This document shows, in pieces, positions 35,705 through 43,149 of a stretch of 64,000 bases of DNA. The translations under genes were made by a program, and so were the position numbers. Under the pieces are notes generated by a model, which saw nothing but the letters and a program-made list of their open reading frames with translations, did no database searches and had not been told where the DNA came from. Source of the stretch: Deferrivibrio essentukiensis. Lineage in GTDB: Bacteria; Chrysiogenota; Deferribacteres; Deferribacterales; Deferrivibrionaceae. Location: positions 1 to 64,000 of the forward strand of contig NZ_JAJAFU010000001.1 of assembly GCF_020480685.1 (NCBI RefSeq), given 5' to 3'. Every line of letters begins with the position of its first letter. Within the stretch, counting starts at the first letter, position 1.

Positions 35705-36017
35705 TATCAAATATGCAGTTGTAACCTCCAAAATCGTCATATTCGATTAATGGGCAGTCCGCCTTTATTAAGCCTGTTTCATCGGTAAAGAAATATTTAA
35801 ATTGGGATGCTTTTTTCACTTCATAATAATATCCGAAACTTGTTTTACTCATTTTGTGAGGGGTATATCCGTCCAAACTGTAATGGAAAGTCGGCTCTGA
35901 CTTATTTTTTAAAAAGAGGACTATTTTGTCCGTATCAATCTTAATGCTGTGGGTGGAGCACCCAGAAAAAAGTCCTGCTATAATAAATGATAGGATTAAT
36001 AAGTAGGTTTTATTCAT
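35700..36017 (-). CDS. Lipoprotein consisting of a single CBM48-like (E-set) domain
   Basis: A 105-residue protein with a lipoprotein signal (LIIAGLFSGC; acylated Cys about residue 20). The mature part aligns along its length with the CBM48 domain of the anti-sigma protein encoded just upstream: strands FHYSLDGYTPHKM, GYYYEVKK, FKYFFTDETG, and the end YDDFGGYNCIFDM against QDDFGNINSVLEV. The Asn-Trp of the glycan-binding site is missing, so binding may be lost or changed. It starts three bases after the anti-sigma stop and is part of the sigma operon. Confidence 0.72.
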   Translation of the reverse strand: MNKTYLLILSFIIAGLFSGCSTHSIKIDTDKIVLFLKNKSEPTFHYSLDGYTPHKMSKTSFGYYYEVKKASQFKYFFTDETGLIKADCPLIEYDDFGGYNCIFDM

Positions 36018-36020
36018 TTG

Positions 36021-36578
36021 CTATACCTCCAAAACGGAATTTATATTTCCAAAGTCATCCTGCTCTATAAAAGTGGATGTGGGATCAGCCAACACTTGAC
36101 CGTCAGCAATTATGGCATATTTGTGTTCCCCTTTGGTAAGAGGGACAGTTATTTCCCAATAGTTGGAGTTATTTATTCTTTTCATCGGGATTTTATGCCA
36201 ATTTGTAAATGTCCCGGAGAGCTCTACATTGCTTGCACTGTCGTTGTAAATTACAAATCTATATTCTTTTTGAATGTTATTTTTGCTAACAGCTTCAGGT
36301 TTATTCGCAGTTATTTTGCTCCCTAAAAATGCTAACCCTATGAAAAAAAGTGCAGCTACTGCCAAATGAATAAACTTGCGTGATCCCCTATATTTTTCAA
36401 CATGAAATTGCGGAGGGGTCTTTTTATTGAGTTTATCCCTAAATAATATTTCAGAGTCCAACATCTCTATAGTTTCAGAATAAAAGGTATCATCCACTTT
36501 TACGTTGACTACAAATTCCCTTTTCTCAGGCAGCGTAAGCTCATCATCTATAAATTGGCTTATTAAAATTTCTTTCAT
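36021..36578 (-). CDS. Membrane anti-sigma factor with extracytoplasmic AMPK-type CBM48 domain
   Basis: A 185-residue protein in three parts. Residues 1-67 are charged and helical (ISQFIDDELTLPEKREFV), like the start of anti-sigma domains but without the zinc-binding His/Cys set. Residues about 70-88 are one membrane segment (HLAVAALFFIGLAFLG) with positive charge on its N-terminal side, so the C-terminus should face outward. Residues 105-185 match the glycogen-binding domain of AMPK beta: VELSGTFTNWHKIPM, GEHKYAIIADG, DPTSTFI and DDFGNINSVLEV. One binding Trp is kept (TNW); the second is absent. The gene follows the sigma gene by one base, with GGAGG inside the sigma 3' end. Confidence 0.8.
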   Translation of the reverse strand: MKEILISQFIDDELTLPEKREFVVNVKVDDTFYSETIEMLDSEILFRDKLNKKTPPQFHVEKYRGSRKFIHLAVAALFFIGLAFLGSKITANKPEAVSKNNIQKEYRFVIYNDSASNVELSGTFTNWHKIPMKRINNSNYWEITVPLTKGEHKYAIIADGQVLADPTSTFIEQDDFGNINSVLEV

Positions 36579-36579
36579 G

Positions 36580-37029
36580 CTAACCTCCTTTTAAAGTATT
36601 TTGTATCTTTTTTCTTGCCCTGAAAATTTTTACCTTGATATTAGAGACTGAAATCCCGGTAATAGCGCTTATTTCATCATATTTAAGCCCATCTACCGCG
36701 CTCATAAGGAATAATTTTTTTTCTTCGTCATCAAGCAGCGCCAAAAGAGCATCGGCTTCCATTGAATTATCACTACCTGTTTGTTCATATGATAATGTTA
36801 TATTTTCAGTATTAATATGTTTTTTATTTCTATTGTATTCATCTATAAATAAATTTTTGCCAATCTTGTAAAGGAGCATAGGGGAAAGCTTATCTTTATA
36901 TTTTTTTAATATTTTGAAGTAGGTTTCTTGGAATATATCATCAGCAAGGGCACTATCTCTTGTCAGAGAAAGGAGGTAATGGTAGAAACCTTTTTTCGTT
37001 TGATCAAAAAAAACCTGAAATTTATCCAT
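36580..37029 (-). CDS. ECF-family RNA polymerase sigma factor
   Basis: A sigma70-family protein of about 149 residues with only region 2 (SALADDIFQETYFKILKK) and region 4 (SAVDGLKYDEISAITGISVSNIKVKIFRARKKI). ATG 37029 gives a usual N-terminus (MDKFQVFFDQ) but has no clear ribosome site. A GTG at 37065 lies inside the terminator stem of the gene before it and is less likely. Being followed by a transmembrane anti-sigma gene with one base between is the normal arrangement of a membrane-signal sigma factor. Confidence 0.88.
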   Translation of the reverse strand: MDKFQVFFDQTKKGFYHYLLSLTRDSALADDIFQETYFKILKKYKDKLSPMLLYKIGKNLFIDEYNRNKKHINTENITLSYEQTGSDNSMEADALLALLDDEEKKLFLMSAVDGLKYDEISAITGISVSNIKVKIFRARKKIQNTLKGG

Positions 37030-37045
37030 AAATTGTAGTGTAATA

Positions 37046-37068
37046 TTAAAAGGGTGGCAGTCCACCCT
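37046..37068 (-). terminator. Hairpin terminator/attenuator between the small glycine-rich gene and the sigma gene
   Basis: On the minus strand GGGTGG-ACTG-CCACCC followed by TTTT. It lies between the stop of the gene at 37072-37323 and the sigma factor start. No separate promoter for the sigma gene is evident, so the sigma operon is probably fed by read-through past this hairpin. Confidence 0.7.
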
Positions 37069-37071
37069 CTT

Positions 37072-37323
37072 TTATCTGCTTGTGGCTCCAAACCCTGTGC
37101 CATCTTTTGGCTGAGGCTGAGTGCCGTCTCCATACCCTTTGCCGCTGCCGTCAAGAGCTCTGTCCCCTGTCTTAAATCCGTTTTGAGTCGAGCTTCCACT
37201 ATAGCTGTGCATTGAGGCTTTTCCGTTTGAGCTCCCTTTTGAGCCCCCTTTCCCTTTTGCAAAAGAGTTTACTGAAGTAAATGTTAACAAAACTACAACC
37301 ATTAAAGCAATCGTTTTTTTCAT
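37072..37323 (-). CDS. Small secreted glycine/serine-rich protein
   Basis: An 83-residue protein with a clear signal peptide (MKKTIALMVVVLLTFTSVNSFA) and a mature part rich in Gly, Ser and Lys (GKGGSKGSSNGKASMHSYSG; TGDRALDGSGKGYGDG). No family is recognised. GGAGG precedes the ATG. It is directly upstream of the sigma factor gene and carries the same promoter element as the larger glycine-rich gene. It is probably an abundant exported product of the sigma regulon. Confidence 0.75.
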   Translation of the reverse strand: MKKTIALMVVVLLTFTSVNSFAKGKGGSKGSSNGKASMHSYSGSSTQNGFKTGDRALDGSGKGYGDGTQPQPKDGTGFGATSR

Positions 37324-37351
37324 TTTTTACCTCCTTGATTTGATATCTATA

Positions 37352-37378
37352 AAACTGTGCAAAAGAGAAAAGGTTACA
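37352..37378 (-). promoter_or_regulatory. ECF-type promoter element (copy A)
   Basis: TGTAACCTTTTCTC, seven bases, CAGTTTTATA on the minus strand, 28 bases before the small glycine-rich gene. Block and spacing equal those of copy B at 35678-35704. As this gene leads into the sigma operon, the arrangement is consistent with autoregulation by the sigma factor. Confidence 0.75.
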
Positions 37379-37406
37379 AAAAATATTTAAAATTGATTTT
37401 TTATTT

Positions 37407-37422
37407 TGGCATTTATGTTGCT
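37407..37422 (+). promoter_or_regulatory. Sigma54 promoter of the flagellar operon
   Basis: TGGCAT-TTATG-TTGCT, with exactly ten bases between the -24 GG and the -12 GC: the sigma54 consensus. Transcription should start near 37433, just before the ribosome site of the first gene. An activator of the FlrC/FleQ type, not in this window, is expected. Confidence 0.85.
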
Positions 37423-37444
37423 AATATTTATTCAGGAGGAAATT

Positions 37445-38083
37445 ATGAGGAAACTTTTTCACCTGATTATAGTTTGTATGTTGATTATCTCAATTTATGG
37501 GTGCAGTGCACTTAAAACAAATGTCAACGATGCAACAGACCTTGTTTTTTCGGCAGATACGGGTGTACTCCTTATGGCTGCACTGATAGAGATGAATACT
37601 AATTTTTCATCCCTAATATACGATAAAACAAAAGCAAAATTTAAAGACTACTCCTTTGTCGCAAATAAAAAAATCGAGCTTAAAAAAAGATTTTTTGTGA
37701 TTCCTCCAAAAAATTATTTGGGAGAATACGATTTTGAGACAAAGAGACTGGTGGAAAATGTTATCGTTTTAAATAAGCTTGGGGAAGTGACACAGGAAGC
37801 CGAATTGGCCGATTATGTAATAATATTAAATTTTGATGAGTCTATTACAAAAGTTTTCGGGGAAAATTTTATCAGGGAAGAGATAACTGTTTTTGATAAA
37901 AATGATGCTATTGTTTCCCATATGGCAGTTACCGTTCTGTCAAAAAGTGACAGCAATTTTTTTTATTTTCCCGGCAAAGCGGCAAGACCTGTATCATATC
38001 TTAAAATCAAAGGTTTAGAATATTTGATAGATAAAACTTTTCCAAAAGTCTTCGATATGAAAAAAGGGGGGAAAGATGCTTAA
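37445..38083 (+). CDS. Putative lipoprotein, first gene of the flagellar operon
   Basis: A 212-residue protein with lipoprotein signal IIVCMLIISIYGCSA. The body is soluble and mixed alpha/beta with no family that I recognise (contains DYSFVANKKIELKKRFFVIPPKN and ADYVIILNFDESI). It follows a sigma54 promoter and GGAGG and overlaps the FlgF gene by eight bases, so it is made with the flagellar rod. An outer-membrane or ring-assembly role is an inference from position. Earlier in-frame codons lie inside the promoter. Confidence 0.65.
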   Translation: MRKLFHLIIVCMLIISIYGCSALKTNVNDATDLVFSADTGVLLMAALIEMNTNFSSLIYDKTKAKFKDYSFVANKKIELKKRFFVIPPKNYLGEYDFETKRLVENVIVLNKLGEVTQEAELADYVIILNFDESITKVFGENFIREEITVFDKNDAIVSHMAVTVLSKSDSNFFYFPGKAARPVSYLKIKGLEYLIDKTFPKVFDMKKGGKDA

Positions 38084-38840
38084 CGGGCTCTATGTGGCAG
38101 CAAGCGGGATGCTTCAAATGGAGAAAAAGCTTGATGTTTTAAGTAACAATTTGTCCAACATAAATACAGCTGGTTACAAAATGGATACTCCTACTTTTGA
38201 GAGTTATCTGAAAAAAGAAGAGGATTTTCCTCAAGATATTATCAGGCAGAGCAAATATAATCAGACAATTAATGCAGTATCAAGGCTTGCAGAGGTAGCA
38301 ACCGATTTTTCTTCAGGCAACATAAGGCAGACAGGGAATCCTTTTGACTTGGCACTTAGCAATCCTGATGCTTTTTTTGCTGTTGATACGCCTTTTGGAA
38401 TAAAATTTACTAAAGCCGGTAATTTTAAAATTGATAATGATGGTTACCTTGTTACTCAGCAAGGGTATAGGGTATTATCAAGAAATGTTGAAAATAATGA
38501 AGGGATAAGAATTCCAAACGGAAACATTTCGATTTTGGGGAATGGTCAGATTACGGTGGACGGCACGGTAGTAGATAATCTTTATGTGGTAGAATTTGAG
38601 GATAAGTCAAAGCTTCAAAAGACAGGATATAACCTTTTTACTGCGATAGATACCTTACCGGAAGAATCTGAAAACCCACGTGTAATGCAGGGGTATTTGG
38701 AGGAAAGTAACATAAATCCGGTCAGGGAGATGGTTAACATGATAAGCACACACAGAGTTTTTGAGACATATCAGAGAGTTATCAGGACAATGGACACCCT
38801 CAATGAGAGAGCGGCAAACGAATTGGGAAAAATAGCTTAA
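38076..38840 (+). CDS. flgF: Flagellar basal-body rod protein FlgF
   Basis: A 254-residue rod/hook family protein. The N-terminal helix has LYVAASGMLQMEKKLDVLSNNLSNINTAGYK, shown here in shortened form as LSNNLSNINTAGYK, and the C-terminal helix has NPVREMVNMISTHRVFETYQ. It lies just before flgG, which makes FlgF the natural assignment. FlgF is a proximal rod component in the periplasm, exported by the flagellar type III system, so no signal peptide is present. Confidence 0.88.
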   Translation: MLNGLYVAASGMLQMEKKLDVLSNNLSNINTAGYKMDTPTFESYLKKEEDFPQDIIRQSKYNQTINAVSRLAEVATDFSSGNIRQTGNPFDLALSNPDAFFAVDTPFGIKFTKAGNFKIDNDGYLVTQQGYRVLSRNVENNEGIRIPNGNISILGNGQITVDGTVVDNLYVVEFEDKSKLQKTGYNLFTAIDTLPEESENPRVMQGYLEESNINPVREMVNMISTHRVFETYQRVIRTMDTLNERAANELGKIA

Positions 38841-38852
38841 GGAGGATAGATT

Positions 38853-39638
38853 ATGTTAAGAGCACTTTGGACAGCAGCAAGTGGGATGACTACCCAACAA
38901 ATTAATATTGATAATATTGCAAATAACTTAGCAAACGTAAATAATGCAGGGTTTAAAAAATCAAGAGTTAACTTTCAGGATTTGCTATATCAGGAGCTTC
39001 GTCCCGCTGGCGCAATAACTGCTACGGGCATTTCTCACCCTACGGGGATACAGATAGGTCTTGGTTCAAATGTTGTGGCAACTGAAAAGATTTTCAGCCA
39101 GGGCAACTTCCAGCAAACAGGTAACATGCTTGATATTGCAATTGAGGGGGACGGTTTTTTTCAGGTTACGCTTCCTGACGGCAATATCGGTTACACAAGA
39201 GCAGGTTCATTCAAACTCAACAGCGATGGAGATATAGTTACTCCTGAAGGTTATTTACTTGAGCCAACAATAAATATTCCTGAAAATGCCACAAGTATTT
39301 CTATCGGGACTGATGGGACGGTTTCAGTTACTTTACCCGGAGAGGTTGAGACATCTGAAGTAGGAAATATCGAGCTTGCAAGATTTATAAACCCATCAGG
39401 TTTGAAATCTATCGGGAACAATATCTATCTTCAGACAGGTGCTAGCGGTGAGCCTACGACTGGTGTGCCGGGTGAAGACGGTATCGGTAGCATTGCTCAG
39501 GGTGTACTTGAAATGAGTAATGTAAATGTGGTGGAAGAGATGGTTAATATGATTACCGGTCAAAGGGCATATGAGATAAATTCCAAGGCGATTCAGACCG
39601 GAGACGAGATGCTTCAGATAGTTAATAATTTGAAATAA
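38853..39638 (+). CDS. flgG: Flagellar distal rod protein FlgG
   Basis: A 261-residue protein with [35 protein letters not shown], the central [11 protein letters not shown] and terminal [18 protein letters not shown]. These are the FlgG signatures. GGAGG precedes the ATG. FlgG forms the distal rod that crosses the outer part of the periplasm and links to the hook. Confidence 0.95.
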   Translation: MLRALWTAASGMTTQQINIDNIANNLANVNNAGFKKSRVNFQDLLYQELRPAGAITATGISHPTGIQIGLGSNVVATEKIFSQGNFQQTGNMLDIAIEGDGFFQVTLPDGNIGYTRAGSFKLNSDGDIVTPEGYLLEPTINIPENATSISIGTDGTVSVTLPGEVETSEVGNIELARFINPSGLKSIGNNIYLQTGASGEPTTGVPGEDGIGSIAQGVLEMSNVNVVEEMVNMITGQRAYEINSKAIQTGDEMLQIVNNLK

Positions 39639-39641
39639 GTT

Positions 39642-40484
39642 ATGGTTAGACTTATATTAATTGTACTTTTAACTTACAGTTTGAGCTTTGCAGGCACATT
39701 AACTGTCGATACCGATTGTGTTTATCTTGACGAAATAGATAAAATGTTTGAACACAAGCCTGCCTATTGCGGGCTTGAATACAATGAAAGTGTCAATATT
39801 TATCTTACTAAAATTGCACAATTGACTAATTACGACATAAAACTTCTCAGACAAAAATTTCCTGAGAAAATAGTCGTAACGAGGAAAGGTGTGCCTATTG
39901 AAGAGAAAGAGATTTTCCAAAAGCTAATAAGTGAGCTAAACAGATTTGAAGGCTTAAAATTTAAGGTTAAAAAGATAAATTATAACAAAACTATATTTGC
40001 AAGTGCGAAAGGAGAATTTCAGGTCAGAGTAAAAGAAATTCCATTCGGGTCGACTGATGTTTATATCAATAACGGACAAAGAGAGTATCGAATTTATGCA
40101 TATGTTGAGACATACAAAAAAGGTTTTGTGGCGACAAGCAAGATTGATAAAGGGGCAGAATTTAAAAATAACTATACAGAGCAGCTTGTAAATATAACTA
40201 ATATCAGGGATATGTTGGCAGATGATTTGGATGAAAAACTTGCCAAATCAACAATCTATACAGGTAAACCTATTTTGGAAAAAAATACCTACAGAAAGCC
40301 CGATATTTTTAAAGGTGAAAAGGTAAAAATATTATTCAGAGATAAATTTATTGCTGTCGCAACTGTAGGGGAAGTACTTGAGAATAGTTATATAGGTGAG
40401 AAGTTGCAGGTTAAAAATTTGGATTCAGGAAAAATTCTAACTGCTGTATATAAAGGTGAAAAGACCGCACTTGTAGTATTCTGA
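39642..40484 (+). CDS. flgA: Flagellar P-ring assembly chaperone FlgA
   Basis: A 280-residue protein with a signal peptide (LILIVLLTYSLSFAG) and a C-terminal SAF-like domain (FVATSKIDKGAEF; VKILFRDKFIAVATVGEVLENSYIGE shortened, then VKNLDSGKI), as in FlgA. The order flgG-flgA-flgH-flgI supports this. It assists assembly of FlgI around the rod in the periplasm. Confidence 0.88.
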   Translation: MVRLILIVLLTYSLSFAGTLTVDTDCVYLDEIDKMFEHKPAYCGLEYNESVNIYLTKIAQLTNYDIKLLRQKFPEKIVVTRKGVPIEEKEIFQKLISELNRFEGLKFKVKKINYNKTIFASAKGEFQVRVKEIPFGSTDVYINNGQREYRIYAYVETYKKGFVATSKIDKGAEFKNNYTEQLVNITNIRDMLADDLDEKLAKSTIYTGKPILEKNTYRKPDIFKGEKVKILFRDKFIAVATVGEVLENSYIGEKLQVKNLDSGKILTAVYKGEKTALVVF

Positions 40485-40508
40485 TAGGTAAAAATTTCTC
40501 AAAAATTT

Positions 40509-40524
40509 TGGCATAAGATATGCT
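40509..40524 (+). promoter_or_regulatory. Sigma54 promoter upstream of flgH
   Basis: TGGCAT-AAGAT-ATGCT in the 80-base gap between flgA and flgH. The GG and GC are exactly ten bases apart. The -12 element deviates by one base from TTGCT. It may boost ring-protein expression independently of the first promoter. Confidence 0.65.
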
Positions 40525-40564
40525 ATTTCAAATGCAAAGCATAAAAAGTTGTTTGAGGTGGCAT

Positions 40565-41281
40565 ATGAAAAAGGGTTTTTTAATAATATTGGCAGTTTTG
40601 CTAATCTTTACAGGTTGTTCAAAGAAACCTAAAGTCGATTCCAATGTTTCAAAATTAAGTTACAATGAAGAGGTCGCAAAATATAATAATGCATTGAAGC
40701 AAAAACAGCCATCCCCGTCCTTATGGGCCGATGTTGGTAATTCGGGAGTTATGTTTTTGGATTACAAGGGGCGGTCTCTTGGGGACATAATCATTGTAAA
40801 GATTATTGAGTCTTCTTCAGCCACTAATTCTAATTCCACAAAAACAAGCAAATCATCTGCATATGACAGCGGTATTACAAATTTAATGGGGCTCCCTTTG
40901 AATTTGGGTATGACAAATTTTTTAAAGAAAGGGAATGCATTTGACCCAACCGTAGCAGCAAGCACATCCAACTCTTTTACGGGTTCGGGTGCAAAGAAAA
41001 AATCTGACTCGGTATCGGCTACAATTGCTGCAAGAATCGTAGATATTTTACCTTCCGGAAACCTTGTGATTGAGGGGAACAGGGAGATACTTGTTGATCA
41101 GGAAAAGCAGACTATCTCTGTAAAAGGTATAATTAGACAAAAAGATATAGATGCAAACAATACGGTACTTTCCACTGCAATAGCCGACGCCCAGATTACA
41201 TATACCGGAAAAGGTGTATTAAGTGATGCCAATAGGAAAGGGTGGCTTGGCAGTGTAATAGACTGGGTATGGCCGTTTTAA
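40565..41281 (+). CDS. flgH: Flagellar L-ring protein FlgH
   Basis: A 238-residue lipoprotein (LLIFTGCSKK lipobox) with the FlgH core GRSLGDIIIVKIIESSSAT, ATIAARIVDILPSGNLVIEG and IRQKDIDANNTVLST. ATG 40565 follows GAGGTGG. It forms the outer-membrane ring of the flagellum, confirming a Gram-negative envelope. Confidence 0.95.
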   Translation: MKKGFLIILAVLLIFTGCSKKPKVDSNVSKLSYNEEVAKYNNALKQKQPSPSLWADVGNSGVMFLDYKGRSLGDIIIVKIIESSSATNSNSTKTSKSSAYDSGITNLMGLPLNLGMTNFLKKGNAFDPTVAASTSNSFTGSGAKKKSDSVSATIAARIVDILPSGNLVIEGNREILVDQEKQTISVKGIIRQKDIDANNTVLSTAIADAQITYTGKGVLSDANRKGWLGSVIDWVWPF

Positions 41282-41292
41282 GGGGGGGTAAG

Positions 41293-42378
41293 ATGAAAAA
41301 ATATTTAATTATCATGATGTTGCTTACTGCGTCCTTTTTAGAGGCGAGCGTAAAGATTAGAGATATCGCAACTATAGATGGGATAAGGGACAATCAGCTT
41401 ATCGGATACGGACTGGTTGTAGGGTTAAACGGTACGGGTGACAAATCGGGGACTGAGTTTACCATACAATCGTTGGTTAATATGCTTGATAGAATGGGTA
41501 TAACCGTAGATAAGGCTAAAGTCAGCGTTAAAAATGTTGCTGCAGTTATGGTGACAGCAAAATTATCTCCATTTGCCGGGACCGGTACAAAAGTGGATGT
41601 GGTCGTTTCCTCAATTGGGGATGCTAAAAGCCTCGAAGGTGGAACACTCCTTTTGACACCGCTTTCTGCTCCAAACGGTCAGATTTATGCTGTGGCTCAA
41701 GGACCAATTTCGGTAGGTGGGATGAATGTCTCTGCGGGTGGTGCAGGTGCAGTAAAGAATCATCCGACAGTTGGCAGGATACCAAACGGTGCATTAATAG
41801 AAAAAGAGATACCGTTTAATTTGAGCAGTGATTATTTGAGCTTGAGTTTTAGCAATTTGAGTATTTCAAATATAGTGCAGGCAAAAAATACCATAAACAG
41901 ATATTTTGCTGAAGACATAGCTGTCATTGCAAATCCTACGACAATAAAGATTATTGTTCCTCAAGAATTTAAAAATAATTATTATGAGTTTGTTAACAAA
42001 GTGATTAGCCTTGAAATTCAGCCTGAGACATTCGCCAAAGTAGTAGTAGATGAAAGGACGGGGACTATTGTTATGGGCTCTGATGTTAGGATTTCAACTG
42101 TTGCGGTGTCTCATGGTAACTTGACAATAAAGATAACAAATACTGTCGAAGTTTCTCAGCCGGCGCCATTTTCAGAAGGGCAGACGGTAGTAACAAATAA
42201 TCAAGAAGTCCAAGTTGAAGAAGAGGATGCAAAATTAATGATGATACCCGAAGGTGTAAAAATTAGTGACCTTGTAAAGGCACTTAATGCCATTAAGGTT
42301 TCCCCAAGAGATTTAATCGCGGTATTGCAGGCAATTAAAGCAGCAGGAGCTTTGCAAGGTGAGTTGGAGGTAATCTAA
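41293..42378 (+). CDS. flgI: Flagellar P-ring protein FlgI
   Basis: A 361-residue protein with a short signal peptide (YLIIMMLLTASFLEA) and FlgI signatures VKIRDIATIDGIRDNQLIGY, GLNGTGDKSGT and the C-terminal DLVKALNAIKVSPRDLIAVL. ATG 41293 follows a GGGGGGG stretch. It forms the peptidoglycan-layer ring. It shares one base with flgJ. Confidence 0.95.
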   Translation: MKKYLIIMMLLTASFLEASVKIRDIATIDGIRDNQLIGYGLVVGLNGTGDKSGTEFTIQSLVNMLDRMGITVDKAKVSVKNVAAVMVTAKLSPFAGTGTKVDVVVSSIGDAKSLEGGTLLLTPLSAPNGQIYAVAQGPISVGGMNVSAGGAGAVKNHPTVGRIPNGALIEKEIPFNLSSDYLSLSFSNLSISNIVQAKNTINRYFAEDIAVIANPTTIKIIVPQEFKNNYYEFVNKVISLEIQPETFAKVVVDERTGTIVMGSDVRISTVAVSHGNLTIKITNTVEVSQPAPFSEGQTVVTNNQEVQVEEEDAKLMMIPEGVKISDLVKALNAIKVSPRDLIAVLQAIKAAGALQGELEVI

Positions 42379-42731
42379 TGATTAAAAATATAGGTGGAGA
42401 TAATATAAAGATAGCAGATATTCAAGCAAAAAGGCTTGAAAAGGCGTGTGAAGAATTTGAGGCTATGTTTTACAATATAATTATGAAAACTGGCAGACAG
42501 GGGAGTTATGAGTCGGATTTTATAAAGAAGTCTGAAGGTGAAAAAACATTTACTGAGATTTTTGACTTTGAAGTTTCTAAGGCTGCAGCTAAAAATTCCT
42601 CAGGCGGTATTAAAGAGATGCTTTTATCCTTTTTTAAGGAAAATTATTCTCAGAGTGAAGGAAAAAAATACTCTATACTCTCGGAAAATGCGTCAAAAAC
42701 AGTTAAAAATAGCCTGAAAATTATGGCATGA
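42378..42731 (+). CDS. flgJ: Rod-binding protein, FlgJ N-terminal domain only
   Basis: A 117-residue protein matching the rod-cap half of FlgJ (LEKACEEFEAMFYNIIMK, GGIKEMLLSFF). The C-terminal glucosaminidase domain of enterobacterial FlgJ is absent, as in many other phyla, so peptidoglycan opening must be done by a separate enzyme. The start overlaps the flgI stop (TAATG). Confidence 0.85.
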   Translation: MIKNIGGDNIKIADIQAKRLEKACEEFEAMFYNIIMKTGRQGSYESDFIKKSEGEKTFTEIFDFEVSKAAAKNSSGGIKEMLLSFFKENYSQSEGKKYSILSENASKTVKNSLKIMA

Positions 42732-42776
42732 AATTTGGAATATAGAAAGTGAACTTTAAAAGGTTGTAATTTTTGT

Positions 42777-42803
42777 TAAAGTTATTTAAAATTCTGCCGA
42801 TTA
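42777..42803 (+). promoter_or_regulatory. Sigma28 (FliA) promoter upstream of flgM
   Basis: TAAA, exactly 15 bases, then GCCGATTA. This is one base from the full sigma28 consensus TAAA-N15-GCCGATAA. It lies in the 95-base gap before flgM and starts the late-gene group flgM-flgN-flgK-flgL-fliW-csrA. Confidence 0.9.
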
Positions 42804-42826
42804 TCCAGTTGTAACTGGAGGAGACT

Positions 42827-43117
42827 ATGAGAATTGAAGACAAAATTAACATTGCTTATGAAAATTTGGGGAAAGCTGTCAAAAAGGATAGTGAGCAGGC
42901 TAAACCGAGTGGTAAAGAAAGGACCGCAAAGGATAAGGTCGAGCTGTCTTCTTCAGGCAAGGTTGATAGTCTTGTGTCCAAGGTTAAATCTGCACCGGAA
43001 GTAAGAGCTGAGAAGGTTAGTGAGATAAAGAAGCAGATTGAAACCGGTACATATGATTTCTCCGGCAGAAAAGTGGCAGAAAAGATAGTTAATACTGCTG
43101 TAGACGACCTGTTTTAA
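42827..43117 (+). CDS. flgM: Anti-sigma28 factor FlgM
   Basis: A 96-residue protein, disordered and charged in its first half, with the sigma-binding C-terminus VRAEKVSEIKKQIETGTYDF and KVAEKIVNTAVDDLF typical of FlgM. It holds FliA inactive until it is exported through the completed hook-basal body. A sigma28 promoter and GGAGG lie upstream, so FliA drives its own inhibitor. Confidence 0.93.
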   Translation: MRIEDKINIAYENLGKAVKKDSEQAKPSGKERTAKDKVELSSSGKVDSLVSKVKSAPEVRAEKVSEIKKQIETGTYDFSGRKVAEKIVNTAVDDLF

Positions 43118-43149
43118 AGTTCACCTAAAGCTAAAAATTGGAGGAAGAT

